Positions 17,545 to 26,630 of a stretch of 64,000 bases of DNA are shown here, one piece after another; the stretch's first letter is position 1, and every line of letters starts with the position of its first letter. Made by a program: the position numbers and the translations under genes. The notes beneath the pieces are model-generated. The model ran no database searches, was not told where the DNA came from, and saw nothing but the letters and a program-made list of their open reading frames with translations. Origin of the DNA: Pseudomonas sp. (GTDB taxonomy: Bacteria > Pseudomonadota > Gammaproteobacteria > Pseudomonadales > Pseudomonadaceae); assembly GCF_028293835.1 (NCBI RefSeq), contig NZ_JAQGNX010000180.1:1-64000 (forward strand), written 5' to 3'.

Positions 17545-18567
17545 TCAGCGTTTGGCTTTGCGCTTGTTGCGGTACTGGTCGATGACGACCGCGACGACGA
17601 TGATCAGACCTTTGATGATGTCTTGAATATAGGCATCGACGCCGACAAAGGTGAAGCCGCTGGCCATGACCCCAAGGATCAGCGCGCCGATGACGGTGCC
17701 GGTAATGCGTCCCACCCCGCCCGACAGGCTTGTACCACCGATCACCGCTGCGGCAATCGCATCCAGCTCGTAGGACACGCCCATACCGGCCTGTCCGGTG
17801 GCTGCACGCGCCGACGCCACGACGCCGGCCAGACCCGCCAGCAAACCGGCGATGCTATAGACGATGATCAAATGCCGTTTGACGTTAATCCCGGAGGTCC
17901 GCGCCGCCTGCATGTTGCCGCCGATGGCGTAAGTGTACTTGCCGTATTTGGTGTAGCGCAGAGCGATGTGGAACACCAGCGCCGTCACCAGGAAGATAAC
18001 CACCGGCATCGCACCCTGACCGATAGCGGTATAGGAGTCCGTGAGCATGCTCACCGGTTGGCCTGCGGTATAAAAGCGCGCCAGACCACGGGCGGAAACC
18101 ATCATGCCCAAGGTTGCGATAAACGGCGGAATGCCGGTAATGGCAATGATGCTGCCGTTTATGGCTCCCGCCAGCAATCCCACGCCCAAGCCCACGGCAA
18201 CGGGTATCCAGACCGGTAAATCGGTGAGCGATGGGAACACGGCCCGGGTGTAGTCAGAACTCTGCGCCAGGCTGGCGGCAATCATCGCCGACAGTGCCAG
18301 GACGGACCCTGAGGATAAGTCGATACCCGTGGTGATAATCACCTGAGTCACGCCAATCGCTATCAAACCGATAATCGAGACTTGCAGGATCATCAGTACC
18401 AGACGTTGCGAGTTGAACAGAAAGCTTTGATCGCGGACGATCCAGCCGAATACTTCAAACACCAGGCCGATTCCGATCAGCACCAGCAGAATGCTCAACT
18501 CGGTCGGCAGGCGCCGTTTCGACCTGGCCGGGACGGCGGCAGGTTTGTTTCCAATAATAGCGTTCAT
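17545..18567 (-). CDS. Inositol (ribose-type) ABC transporter permease
   Basis: A 340-residue RbsC-family permease with eight to ten hydrophobic helices. It carries the family segments GLIAIGVTQVIITTGIDLSSGS, quoted here in parts (IGVTQVIITTGIDLSSGS), NGSIIAITGIPPFIATLGM and GGTSLSGGVGRITGTVIGAL. A dimer forms the inner-membrane channel for the sugar. It is the last gene of the transporter operon, 32 bases after the ATPase gene. Because it lies at the end of the iol locus and an IolR-type site precedes the operon, myo-inositol is the likely substrate (IatP-like). Ribose or another sugar is the alternative. Confidence 0.85.
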   Translation of the reverse strand: MNAIIGNKPAAVPARSKRRLPTELSILLVLIGIGLVFEVFGWIVRDQSFLFNSQRLVLMILQVSIIGLIAIGVTQVIITTGIDLSSGSVLALSAMIAASLAQSSDYTRAVFPSLTDLPVWIPVAVGLGVGLLAGAINGSIIAITGIPPFIATLGMMVSARGLARFYTAGQPVSMLTDSYTAIGQGAMPVVIFLVTALVFHIALRYTKYGKYTYAIGGNMQAARTSGINVKRHLIIVYSIAGLLAGLAGVVASARAATGQAGMGVSYELDAIAAAVIGGTSLSGGVGRITGTVIGALILGVMASGFTFVGVDAYIQDIIKGLIIVVAVVIDQYRNKRKAKR

Positions 18568-18599
18568 AGCGGTTATTCCTCTCTCTGCGCGTCGACCGG

Positions 18600-20168
18600 C
18601 TAGTGAACCAAATTGCCGGAAGCCAAGTGCATTACCCGCTCTTGAGTCGCTTCACCACGATCGAGCATGCCCATCATCTCGCCCTCGTGCATCACCATGA
18701 CCCGATCGCTCATGCCCAGCACTTCTGGCAGTTCCGAAGAAATCATAATCACCGCCATGCCCTCGCTGGCGAGGAGCGTAATCAGCCGATAAATTTCGAC
18801 CTTGGCGCCCACATCAATGCCGCGAGTGGGCTCGTCGAGAATCAAAATCCTAGGATTGGTCATCAGCCAGCGGGCGAGCAAGGCCTTCTGTTGGTTCCCA
18901 CCGGACAAGTTGTCGATGCACTGCTCCAGTGAAGGGGTTTTTACCCGGAGCTTTTGGCACATGTCCTCACACAGGGTGCGCAGGGCTTTTTGCTTGATAA
19001 AACCACCACCGGCATAGTGTGGGATGACCGCCATCTCCATATTCTCCAGCACCGACAGGCACGGAAACAGGCCGGTGAGCTTGCGGTCCTCAGTCAGCAA
19101 GGCGAAACCTTTTTTGATCGCAAGATTGGGGTCGGTGATGCGCAGGCTGACGCCGTCGAGCTGAATCTCGCCGCCGTCACTGGGGGTAATGCCAAAAATG
19201 GTTTCGGCGATATTGGTGCGTCCAGAGCCCATCAAACCGGCGATGCCGATGATTTCTCCGGCGTGCAGATCAAATGAAACGCCCTCAAACACGCCATCCA
19301 GACGTAAATCCCGCACGGAAAGCAGTAACTTACCCGCAGGCTTCTCCCGCTCAGGAAACAACTGGCTCAGCTCTCGGCCGACCATCATCGACACCAGACT
19401 GTCGCCGTCCATGCTGTCAGCGCGTTGCAGGCCGATGTAGGCGCCGTCGCGGAACACCGCCACTTCATCGGCAATGCTGAACACTTCGTTCATTTTATGG
19501 GTGATGTAAATGATGCCCTTACCTTGGGCTTTCAGGTCAGCAATGATCGAGAACAGGTGAGTAACCTCTGTTTCCGTGATAGCAGAGGTCGGCTCGTCCA
19601 TGATCAACACGTCCGAGTCATAGGACACCGCCTTGGCGATTTCGACCATTTGCCGCTCGGCAATGCTCAGCGTACCCACAAGGTCTTGCGGCTCAAGTTT
19701 GATGCGCAGACGCTTAAGCAACTCTGCGGTGCAACGGTACATTTCTTTATGGTCGACCATGTGCAGGCCGTTGAGCTGCTCACGACCGATCCAGATATTT
19801 TCAGCGATGCTCATGTGCGGCATCAGGTTGAGCTCCTGATGGATCATCGCAATCCCGGCCTGTAACGCCGCCAACGGTGTGTCGAAGCTGATGGGTTTGC
19901 CCCGCAGGCGTATTTGGCCCTCATCAGGTTGGTATATGCCGGCAATGATTTTCATCAGAGTGGACTTGCCCGCACCGTTCTCGCCCATCAACGCCAGTAC
20001 TGATCCGGGACGCACCCGCAGTTGTACGTGAGACAAGGCCACAACACCGGGAAAGCCTTTACTGACATCGATAATTTCCAGCAGGTACGGGGAATCGGCA
20101 GTATGGATCGCGGCAGCGCCAGCCAACACGTCGGTCGTGGCGTTACTTGTAGAAGGTGAAGTGAACAT
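18600..20168 (-). CDS. Inositol ABC transporter ATP-binding protein (two nucleotide-binding domains)
   Basis: 522 residues, two ABC domains in tandem as in RbsA/MglA/IatA. First domain: Walker A GENGAGKST, a degenerate signature TLSIAERQ, Walker B VLIMDEPTSA. Second domain: a degenerate Walker A region (GLMGSGRTN), signature LSGGNQQKA, Walker B ILILDEPTRG. The N-terminus has a 28-residue Ser/Thr/Ala-rich extension before LLEIIDVSKGFPGV, so a downstream start is possible. It powers uptake through the permease encoded next. Confidence 0.88.
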   Translation of the reverse strand: MFTSPSTSNATTDVLAGAAAIHTADSPYLLEIIDVSKGFPGVVALSHVQLRVRPGSVLALMGENGAGKSTLMKIIAGIYQPDEGQIRLRGKPISFDTPLAALQAGIAMIHQELNLMPHMSIAENIWIGREQLNGLHMVDHKEMYRCTAELLKRLRIKLEPQDLVGTLSIAERQMVEIAKAVSYDSDVLIMDEPTSAITETEVTHLFSIIADLKAQGKGIIYITHKMNEVFSIADEVAVFRDGAYIGLQRADSMDGDSLVSMMVGRELSQLFPEREKPAGKLLLSVRDLRLDGVFEGVSFDLHAGEIIGIAGLMGSGRTNIAETIFGITPSDGGEIQLDGVSLRITDPNLAIKKGFALLTEDRKLTGLFPCLSVLENMEMAVIPHYAGGGFIKQKALRTLCEDMCQKLRVKTPSLEQCIDNLSGGNQQKALLARWLMTNPRILILDEPTRGIDVGAKVEIYRLITLLASEGMAVIMISSELPEVLGMSDRVMVMHEGEMMGMLDRGEATQERVMHLASGNLVH

Positions 20169-20216
20169 GTGACAAGTCCTCTCGCGACGTTCTTGTTATA
20201 GAAAGAGGTGGTGCTG

Positions 20217-21143
20217 TTATTTGAACGATGCAACGTTATCTGGAGTGATCAAGCGGTATGGAACCCATACAGACTGTTCGACGGGTTCCTTCTTGACCAT
20301 TTTGACTGCAGCGTCAATTGCACCGTCAGCCTGACCTTTAGCGTCCTGGAACACCGACACTGCAATGTCACCTTTGGTGACCGCGTTCAAACCATCCGGC
20401 GTACCGTCGACCCCTGCTATCAACACGGTGCCTTTAGCCACACCGGCCTGTTTCAACGCCATGGAGGCGCCAATGGCCATTTCGTCGTTGTTGGAGACCA
20501 CGGCATCGAATTTTTTGCCCTGGGTTATCCAGTCGTTGGTCAGGTCCATGCCTTTTTGCCGCAGCCAGGTACCGCTTTGTTCCTGGTCAATCTTGATATT
20601 GGGGTATTTGGCGAGAATTTCTTTGACGCCTTTGGTGCGGTTTTGCGTGGAGTTGTTTGCCAGGTCACCCAACAGAATCACAATGCTGCCTTTGCCGCCC
20701 ATTTTGTCGGCCAAGTACTGCATCTGCAGTTTGCCGGCTTCTTCGTCATTGGAAGCGACAGTGATTACGCCTGCAGGCAGTTTCAGGTCATCAGGACGAC
20801 GGTTGACATAGACCAGCGGGATACCCGCCGCGACGGCGGCTTTGGTGATATTTGCGGTAGCGGCAGTGTCCACCGGGTTAACAATCAGGGCATCGACTTT
20901 CTGATTGATGAGGTTCTGTACCTGGGTGAACTGCTGGACCACATCGCCACGGCCATCAACAAACTGCAGCGAAACACCGTCAGGCATGGACTTGGCTTTG
21001 GCAGCCATGTCTTGACGAAGGTAAGTCAGCCAGGTGTCATCGAACTGCGACATGCTCACGCCAATTTTCATCTCGGCCAAGGCGGCGCCGCTGACGAGCA
21101 TGAGGGACAAGGCAAGGGAAGTGAAACGGATAGGGGTTTTCAT
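20217..21143 (-). CDS. Periplasmic inositol (ribose-type) binding protein
   Basis: A 308-residue periplasmic binding protein 4 family member. It has a Sec signal peptide (MKTPIRFTSLALSLMLVSGAALA) and then the mature start EMKIGVSMSQFDDTWLTYLR. Type I ligand-binding motifs include ALIVNPVDTAA, AVVSNNDEMAIGAS and LIAGVDGTPDGL. First gene of the transporter operon. An IolR-type operator lies 56 bases upstream. The locus context makes myo-inositol the likely ligand. Confidence 0.87.
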   Translation of the reverse strand: MKTPIRFTSLALSLMLVSGAALAEMKIGVSMSQFDDTWLTYLRQDMAAKAKSMPDGVSLQFVDGRGDVVQQFTQVQNLINQKVDALIVNPVDTAATANITKAAVAAGIPLVYVNRRPDDLKLPAGVITVASNDEEAGKLQMQYLADKMGGKGSIVILLGDLANNSTQNRTKGVKEILAKYPNIKIDQEQSGTWLRQKGMDLTNDWITQGKKFDAVVSNNDEMAIGASMALKQAGVAKGTVLIAGVDGTPDGLNAVTKGDIAVSVFQDAKGQADGAIDAAVKMVKKEPVEQSVWVPYRLITPDNVASFK

Positions 21144-21198
21144 GAACGGTCTGTCTCCACGTTTTTGTAGTTGTATGGATAACTTGGAACGACTCTAT

Positions 21199-21242
21199 TG
21201 GAAAATAATTTCTATATCAACAGATTTTAGAACTCTTTTCTA
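21199..21242 (-). promoter_or_regulatory. Candidate IolR operators upstream of the transporter operon
   Basis: TGGAA-N6-TTCTA at 21199-21214 is, read on the minus strand, TAGAA-N6-TTCCA. Those are exactly the half-sites and spacing found upstream of iolC at 32949-32964. A second inverted repeat, TAGAA-N5-TTCTA, lies at 21228-21242. The form resembles the GGAA-N6-TTCC motif described for rhizobial IolR. Binding by the RpiR-family regulator encoded at 33.1 kb is inference. Confidence 0.6.
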
Positions 21243-21261
21243 TTTCATTTATATCAGGATT

Positions 21262-21337
21262 TGTAGGGGCCAGTTTGTTGGCGAGAAGCCCGATGGGGCA
21301 CATCAGGTCTATCGCCTCGCGAACACGTTCGCGCCTA
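21262..21337. repeat. Degenerate REPIN
   Basis: Left arm TTGTAGGGGCCAGTTTGTTG then GCGAG; right arm TCGCGAACACGTTCGCGCC. Both are diverged from the window's REP core but in the expected head-to-head layout. It lies between the transporter operon promoter and the end of iolW. Confidence 0.65.
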
Positions 21338-22354
21338 AAGCGATTGCACCCTGCCCGACTGCGCACTCAACCGCGCTGCGTCCAGCACCACGGCCGAGGC
21401 CACTGCATCCCTGGGCTCCACCGGATTTTTGCCTTTACCGGCGACGGCGTCCTGCAGTTGGCGGTAGTACTCGTTCCAGCATCCCCGCTCGGAGGGAATG
21501 CGTTCGCGGTGCTCACCTTGTTCGAACCAGCCCCAGCGCCGGTGTTCTTCGACACCCCAGTTGTCGCCTTCGCTTTTCGGCGACCGCCCAGCCAGGGAGG
21601 CAGCTTCCTGTCCGTCCAGGCCTTCAACGCTGTAGCAGCCAGACGTCCCGCTAACTCTGAAACGGGGACCAGGGCAGTTTTGCAAGCAGCTGCCCCACAG
21701 GTGCGAAATCACGCCACTGGCGTGGGTCAACGACACAAAGAAAGCGTGGTCGAGTTCTTTGTCTTCGGTGGCGAAACTCAGTTCGGCATACACCCGCGAC
21801 ACCGGGCCGAATAACAACAAGGCCTGATCTACTAAGTGACTGCCTAAATCCCGAAGCATTCCACCGCCGCTGGCCTTGCCTACTGATTTAGGCGAAAAAC
21901 GTTCGACCCGGGATTCAAAACGAGTGATGTCACCCAGCACGCCGTTATCAATCAGCTTGCGTACCGTCAAAAAATCCGAATCCCAGCGGCGGTTTTGATA
22001 GACGCTCAGCAGCACGCCGCGTCGCTCAGCGGCTTCAACCAATTCCCGCGCCTGGGCGGCGTCGTTGGCGAATGGCTTGTCGCTGACCACCGCTACACCT
22101 AACTCTATGGCTTCAAGAATCAGCGCCCTGCGCGAGGACAACGGCGTAGAAATCACCACGGCATCGACGCCGTTGGCGACCAGTCCCGCGAGCGTGTCGA
22201 ATGCCAGCACTTTGGGATAGTCCTGAGACAATTCCAGCCGGCGTTCTGGCGAACGGGTGACCACGCCGACAAAGTTGGCGCCGGGCAAACTGGCGATCAA
22301 CGGGGCATGAAAATACCGCCCGCCTTTGCCGTATCCGACTAATCCAATACGCAT
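21335..22354 (-). CDS. iolW: scyllo-Inositol dehydrogenase (NADP+), IolW-like, Gfo/Idh/MocA family
   Basis: 339 residues. N-terminal Rossmann start MRIGLVGYGKGGRYFHAPLI; SDKPFAND corresponds to the EKP motif of the family; NRRWDSDFLTVRKLI, DLGSHLVDQALLLFG and GLDGQEA-LAGR-P follow. These last segments match my recollection of Bacillus IolW, which interconverts scyllo-inositol and scyllo-inosose with NADP(H). It lies at the promoter-distal end of the iol operon. With IolG it would let scyllo-inositol enter the myo-inositol pathway. A different sugar dehydrogenase activity is possible. Confidence 0.72.
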   Translation of the reverse strand: MRIGLVGYGKGGRYFHAPLIASLPGANFVGVVTRSPERRLELSQDYPKVLAFDTLAGLVANGVDAVVISTPLSSRRALILEAIELGVAVVSDKPFANDAAQARELVEAAERRGVLLSVYQNRRWDSDFLTVRKLIDNGVLGDITRFESRVERFSPKSVGKASGGGMLRDLGSHLVDQALLLFGPVSRVYAELSFATEDKELDHAFFVSLTHASGVISHLWGSCLQNCPGPRFRVSGTSGCYSVEGLDGQEAASLAGRSPKSEGDNWGVEEHRRWGWFEQGEHRERIPSERGCWNEYYRQLQDAVAGKGKNPVEPRDAVASAVVLDAARLSAQSGRVQSL

Positions 22355-22387
22355 TTAAATCTCCTTTCCGGTTCTTTCGACAGTTAT

Positions 22388-22410
22388 CTGGAGCTAACGT
22401 GTTGGCGAAG
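22388..22410. repeat. Solitary REP half-element
   Basis: CTGGAGCTAACGTGTTGGCG matches one REP arm with one or two changes and has no partner arm nearby. It lies between iolH and iolW. Confidence 0.55.
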
Positions 22411-22430
22411 CGGCGCCGGCAGATACAGGT

Positions 22431-23291
22431 TCATCTGATCAGCTCACTGCGTACCCGTTCCAGCATAGAGCGGCTGGATTCATCTGCCCGCTCTTCCCAG
22501 GCGAATACCGAGACGGTGGCGATGCCGTCGAACTTGATCTCTCTAAGCGTAGAGAAGAATGCCTGCCAGTCCACATCGCCCTGACCAATGTCCAGATGTT
22601 GATGCACGGTGGCGGTAACGCCCGGCGGGTTAACGATGTAGCGCAGGCCCGATGAAGCTCGATGGTTATAGGTATCAGCGATGATTACGTGGGTGAGTTT
22701 ATCGCCTGCATAACGAAGCATCGGGGCGATGTCGCCTTTGCCATCGTCATAGAAGAAGGTATGGGGCGCGGCGTAAAGATAGTTGACCCAATCGCAATCC
22801 AGGCCGCGAATGATGTCCACCGATTCGTTGTTGCGTTCGCAGAAGTCGTACGGGTGGGCCTGGATGTCCAGTTTGACGCCCTCTCGTTCGAAGATCGGCA
22901 TCAGTTCATCCATGGATTTCATGAATTGGTTTTCACAGACCAGGGCGTTGTCGGATTGGCCGCTGAATTCGGTGTTGATTAGATCGCAGTCCATTTCCAC
23001 GGCGATTTGGATAGCCCGTTTCCAGTTGCGCACGGCGGCTTTGCGCAGTTCTTCGTCGGCGCCGGCCCAGTGATAGAGCGGCAGCAGCGAAGAGAGTTTT
23101 ACACCGGCGTCGCTCAATGCCTTACGAAATTCCTTTATCCGCGCCCGGTCGACCCGTGGGTATTTGTAGAACGGCAGAAAATCTTCCCGAGGCGACAACT
23201 CGATGTGCTCGTAACCCAGTTCGGCGACTTTATCGACCATCTGCCCGAGAGACAGATGGCGGTACATGTAGGGATCCAGTGCGATGCGCAT
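22431..23291 (-). CDS. iolH: TIM-barrel sugar phosphate isomerase/epimerase, IolH-like
   Basis: 286 residues of the xylose-isomerase-like TIM-barrel family. It begins MRIALDPYMYRHLSLGQMVD, with metal-binding strand ends ELSPRED, LINTEFSG, LDIQAHPYDF and HVIIADTYNH, and closes with HLDIGQGDVDWQAFF. IolH is a frequent but biochemically unresolved member of inositol operons. ATG 23291 is used; the longer frame has an unlikely N-terminus and this start has AGGAG-like bases upstream. It is transcribed with iolG upstream, but a REPIN lies between them. Confidence 0.75.
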   Translation of the reverse strand: MRIALDPYMYRHLSLGQMVDKVAELGYEHIELSPREDFLPFYKYPRVDRARIKEFRKALSDAGVKLSSLLPLYHWAGADEELRKAAVRNWKRAIQIAVEMDCDLINTEFSGQSDNALVCENQFMKSMDELMPIFEREGVKLDIQAHPYDFCERNNESVDIIRGLDCDWVNYLYAAPHTFFYDDGKGDIAPMLRYAGDKLTHVIIADTYNHRASSGLRYIVNPPGVTATVHQHLDIGQGDVDWQAFFSTLREIKFDGIATVSVFAWEERADESSRSMLERVRSELIR

Positions 23292-23344
23292 TATGTTCTC
23301 CTTTTTTATTGTGATAAGGCTCTGGCGTTGCTGAGCCAAGCCCT

Positions 23345-23422
23345 CTGTTGGAGCGAACTAGTTGGCGAGGCGATTTAACAGGCATTCGCACAAGGCGCAT
23401 CGCCAAGGAGTTGCCTCCTACA
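23345..23422. repeat. REPIN between iolG and iolH
   Basis: TGTTGGAGCGAACTAGTTGG then CGAGG on the left, and GCATCGCCAAGGAGTTGCCTCCTACA (given as ATCGCCAAGGAGTTGCCTCC) on the right. The loop GATTTAACAGGCATTCGCAC is nearly the same as in the element at 17.45 kb, which suggests the two are copies of one REPIN. Confidence 0.75.
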
Positions 23423-23441
23423 GATGTGCTTTTATCAGCTA

Positions 23442-24452
23442 TCAACCATAAAACGCCGGCCGTTGCGGCAAGCTCACCGGGACAATGGCGCCGCTTTTTT
23501 GGGCTTCGATGCAAGCATCAGCGGTGACTGCGGCGGCGTAGCCGTCCCAGGCCGATGGGCCGCCGATCTGGCCGGCGCGGACGCTGTCGATGAAGGCTTG
23601 CAGTTCGACGTCGTAGGCAGCGATGAAGCGGTCTTTCCAATCCATCAGGATGGCGTTGGACAGTTTGGCGCCGCTGCGCAGCTGTACCTGGGACGGCTCA
23701 GGCAAGCGAGCGATGCCGGTCTCGCCAACGACTTCGCATTGGATGTCGTAGCCGTATTGGCAATTGACGAACACCTCGACGTCGATCCGCGTGCCTTTGG
23801 CGGTTTCCAGCAAGACGATCTGCGGGTCTTTAAGGTGCGCAAAGGCCTTGCCGGATTTACGCGGGAACACCACTTGTACCGAGACATAGTCATCGTCGAG
23901 CAGCCAGCGAAGCACGTCGATCTCGTGAATCAAGGTGTCGGTGATCGCCATGTCAGTTTTGTAGTTTTCGCCTACGGTCGGGTTGCGGTGGGCGCAATGC
24001 AGCATCAATGGTTCGCCGATTTGGCCGCTGTCCACCACCGCTTTAAGGGCGCGATAGCCTTCGTCGTAGGGACGCATGAAACCGACCTGCACCAGACGTT
24101 TGCCATAGGCGATTTCGGCGTCGACGATCCGACGGCAACCTTCAGCCGTCACTGCCAGCGGCTTCTCGCAAAACACCGGTTTGCCAGCGGCGATGGCTGC
24201 CAGCACGAACTCTTCATGGCTTGGCCCCCACGATGTCACCAGCACCGCTTCTACGTCCGGCGCGGCGATCAGTGCGTGGCCGTCGGAGTACACCTCGGCA
24301 GTCAGGCCTAAATCCCGGGCGACCTTGGCCGCTTGCTCAAGGTTGATGTCGGTCAATGCCACTACCTCGCTACCCAGCAACGTCTGGCTCAATCGCCGAA
24401 TGTGGTCCTGACCAATTGCGCCGGTGCCTATTACGCCTAATTTCAACGCCAT
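23442..24452 (-). CDS. iolG: myo-Inositol 2-dehydrogenase
   Basis: 336 residues of the Gfo/Idh/MocA family. It has a Rossmann motif LGVIGTGAIGQDHIRRLSQ, then CEKPLAVT with the catalytic-region lysine, and the active-site helix TDTLIHEIDVLRWLL carrying the conserved Asp and His. It oxidises myo-inositol to scyllo-inosose with NAD+, the first step of the pathway. ATG 24452 gives the family's usual N-terminus; the longer frame adds a basic stretch with no homology. It lies 37 bases after iolD. Confidence 0.88.
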   Translation of the reverse strand: MALKLGVIGTGAIGQDHIRRLSQTLLGSEVVALTDINLEQAAKVARDLGLTAEVYSDGHALIAAPDVEAVLVTSWGPSHEEFVLAAIAAGKPVFCEKPLAVTAEGCRRIVDAEIAYGKRLVQVGFMRPYDEGYRALKAVVDSGQIGEPLMLHCAHRNPTVGENYKTDMAITDTLIHEIDVLRWLLDDDYVSVQVVFPRKSGKAFAHLKDPQIVLLETAKGTRIDVEVFVNCQYGYDIQCEVVGETGIARLPEPSQVQLRSGAKLSNAILMDWKDRFIAAYDVELQAFIDSVRAGQIGGPSAWDGYAAAVTADACIEAQKSGAIVPVSLPQRPAFYG

Positions 24453-24489
24453 TTCACTGCTCCCGTTGTGGTTTTTGCGGAGTGAATCA

Positions 24490-26427
24490 TCAGTATTTGC
24501 GGGCTTTCGCCAATTCTTTGCTGAGCTTCTCAAACACCTGAGCCGTGGTGCCTTTGGTTGAAACCTCGGCGACACCGACTCGCCACCAGGACAGGTATTT
24601 GTGAATCATGGTTTTGGGCAGCACCTTGATATCGATCAGGGTTGAAACGGTCTGTTGCTGCGCGTCGAGCAACGCCGCTTCCAGCTCGGCAATGGTGTTG
24701 ACCTTGTACGTCTTGCAGCCATACGCGGCAGCGCTCATGGCGAAATCCACCGGCACAAAATCGCCATCGAGCTTGCCGGTTTCCGGGTTACGGAAGCGGA
24801 ACTCGGTCCCGAAGCTGTCCATGCCGTGTTCCATTTGCAGGTTGTTGATGCAACCGAAGGTCATGTTGTCGAGGAGCACCACGTTGACCTTGCATCGCTC
24901 CTGAATCGAGGTGGCCAACTCCGAATGCAGCATCATGTAAGAGCCGTCGCCAACCAACGCATAGACTTCGCGCCGGGGTTCGGCAAGCTTGACCCCAAGG
25001 GCGGCATTGACCTCGTAGCCCATGCAGGAAAATCCGTATTCAACGTGGTAGGTATTGACTCCGGTGCTGCGCCAGGCACGTTGCAAATCCCCCGGCAGGC
25101 TGCCCGCGGCGGCGACAATCACTGCATCTTTGGGCAAGCTTTGATTGAGTACGCCCAGCACCCGGCTTTGGGTCAGGCAAGAGCCGGTCATCTCGATGAA
25201 CTCGCGCAGTACCGCCGGGTCGAGGTGGTCGTTGATTTCGGGAACGAAGTCGTGGCTTTGGTATTCGACCGCATAGATCCGATCAACTTCGGCGTCCAGT
25301 TGCGCTCGCGCCTGTTGCGGTTGTTCGCCCCACGCGGAGCGATAACCGCTGTCCTGCAGCGCTTGGGTCAGTGCCAAGAGCGCAAATTCCGCATCGGCCA
25401 GTACTTGCACGCCATCGAGTTTTTGCGCGTCGAAAGCGCTGATATTGAGGTTGAGAAACTGTACTTCGGGGTTCTGGAACAACCATTTCGACGCGGTGGT
25501 GAAGTCGCTGTAGCGGGTGCCGACGCCGATGATCAAATCCGCTTCTTTGGCCAATAAGTTGGCGGCCAACGCACCGGTTTCGCCCAAACCGCCCATGTTC
25601 AACGGATGTGCGGAAACAATCGCGCTTTTACCGGCCTGGGTTTCCGCGAACGGAATATCGAAGCGTTCAGCAAACGCTTGCAATGCGTCAGCTGCGCCGG
25701 AATAACGTACGCCGCCGCCACACACCAGCAACGGTTTACGCTTGCTTTTAAGCAACGCCAAGGCATCGTTAAGCATGGCTTCGCTGGCCGGACGGCGGTC
25801 GATGCGGTGTACACGTTTTTGCAAAAAGCTGTCGGGATAATCGTAGGCTTCGGCTTGCACGTCCTGGGGCAAGGCCAAGGTCACGGCACCGGTTTCAGCC
25901 GGGTCGGTGAGCACGCGCATGGCATTCAACGCGGCGCTCATCAGTTGCTCGGGACGGTTGATGCGGTCCCAGTACTTACTCACGGCTTTGAACGCATCGT
26001 TGGTGCTGATGCTCAAGTCATGAAACTGTTCGATCTGTTGCAATACCGGGTCGGGTTGCCGACTGGCATAGACATCGCCTGGCAGCAACAACAACGGAAT
26101 ACGGTTAGCCGTGGCGGTCGCCGCGGCGGTTAGCATGTTCGCTGCGCCTGGGCCAACGGATGAGGAGCAGGCGTAAATTTTGCGCCGCAAGTGTTGCTTG
26201 GCGAAACCGATAGCGGCGTGGCACATGCCCTGTTCATTGCGGCCCTGGTGGACAACCAACTGCCCGCTGTCTTGCTCCAGGGCCTGGCCGATGCCCAGCA
26301 CATTGCCGTGACCGAAAATAGTGAAAACCCCGGCCACGAATTTGCTTTCAACCCCATCGACTTCGACGTACTGGTTATCGAGAAACTTCACCAGCGCCTG
26401 GGCCATGGTCAATCTTGTTGTTTTCAT
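24490..26427 (-). CDS. iolD: 3D-(3,5/4)-trihydroxycyclohexane-1,2-dione acylhydrolase
   Basis: A 645-residue thiamine-diphosphate enzyme that opens the ring to give 5-deoxy-glucuronate, the third pathway step. It begins MKTTRLTMAQALVKFLDNQY. The catalytic-Glu region (FGHGNVLGIGQALEQ), the central domain (LLVCGGGVRYSGA) and the ThDP-binding motif GDGSYMMLHSELATS to LLDN are all present. Length is as expected for IolD. It sits between iolI upstream and iolG downstream. Confidence 0.93.
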   Translation of the reverse strand: MKTTRLTMAQALVKFLDNQYVEVDGVESKFVAGVFTIFGHGNVLGIGQALEQDSGQLVVHQGRNEQGMCHAAIGFAKQHLRRKIYACSSSVGPGAANMLTAAATATANRIPLLLLPGDVYASRQPDPVLQQIEQFHDLSISTNDAFKAVSKYWDRINRPEQLMSAALNAMRVLTDPAETGAVTLALPQDVQAEAYDYPDSFLQKRVHRIDRRPASEAMLNDALALLKSKRKPLLVCGGGVRYSGAADALQAFAERFDIPFAETQAGKSAIVSAHPLNMGGLGETGALAANLLAKEADLIIGVGTRYSDFTTASKWLFQNPEVQFLNLNISAFDAQKLDGVQVLADAEFALLALTQALQDSGYRSAWGEQPQQARAQLDAEVDRIYAVEYQSHDFVPEINDHLDPAVLREFIEMTGSCLTQSRVLGVLNQSLPKDAVIVAAAGSLPGDLQRAWRSTGVNTYHVEYGFSCMGYEVNAALGVKLAEPRREVYALVGDGSYMMLHSELATSIQERCKVNVVLLDNMTFGCINNLQMEHGMDSFGTEFRFRNPETGKLDGDFVPVDFAMSAAAYGCKTYKVNTIAELEAALLDAQQQTVSTLIDIKVLPKTMIHKYLSWWRVGVAEVSTKGTTAQVFEKLSKELAKARKY

Positions 26428-26498
26428 AGGTCATACTCGTTTTCTGTAGGAGGGTCCGCCACGTCTCCGACGCCGCGCTGTCGCGCAGCAAACACAAT

Positions 26499-26630
26499 CT
26501 GTAGGAGCGAACTTGTTCGCGATCGGCTGCGCAGCAGTCGTGGTTCATTGAGTAGATTTCTTCCCGTTAAAACCGGGTATGGCATTTGGGATCGCTTCGC
26601 GCTCCATCGCCAACACGTTGGCTCCTACAG
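26499..26630. repeat. Two REP arms flanking a long spacer between iolI and iolD
   Basis: CTGTAGGAGCGAACTTGTTC at 26499-26518 and ATCGCCAACACGTTGGCTCC then TACAG at 26606-26630 face each other across about 85 bases. The two arms belong to slightly different REP subtypes (GCGAACTTGTTCGC against GCCAACACGTTGGC). Position 26630 abuts the end of iolI. Confidence 0.7.

Noticed and set aside
20208..21170. 320-residue plus-strand frame opposite the sugar-binding protein gene
   Set aside because: The minus-strand protein has a signal peptide and family motifs; the opposite frame is a shadow.
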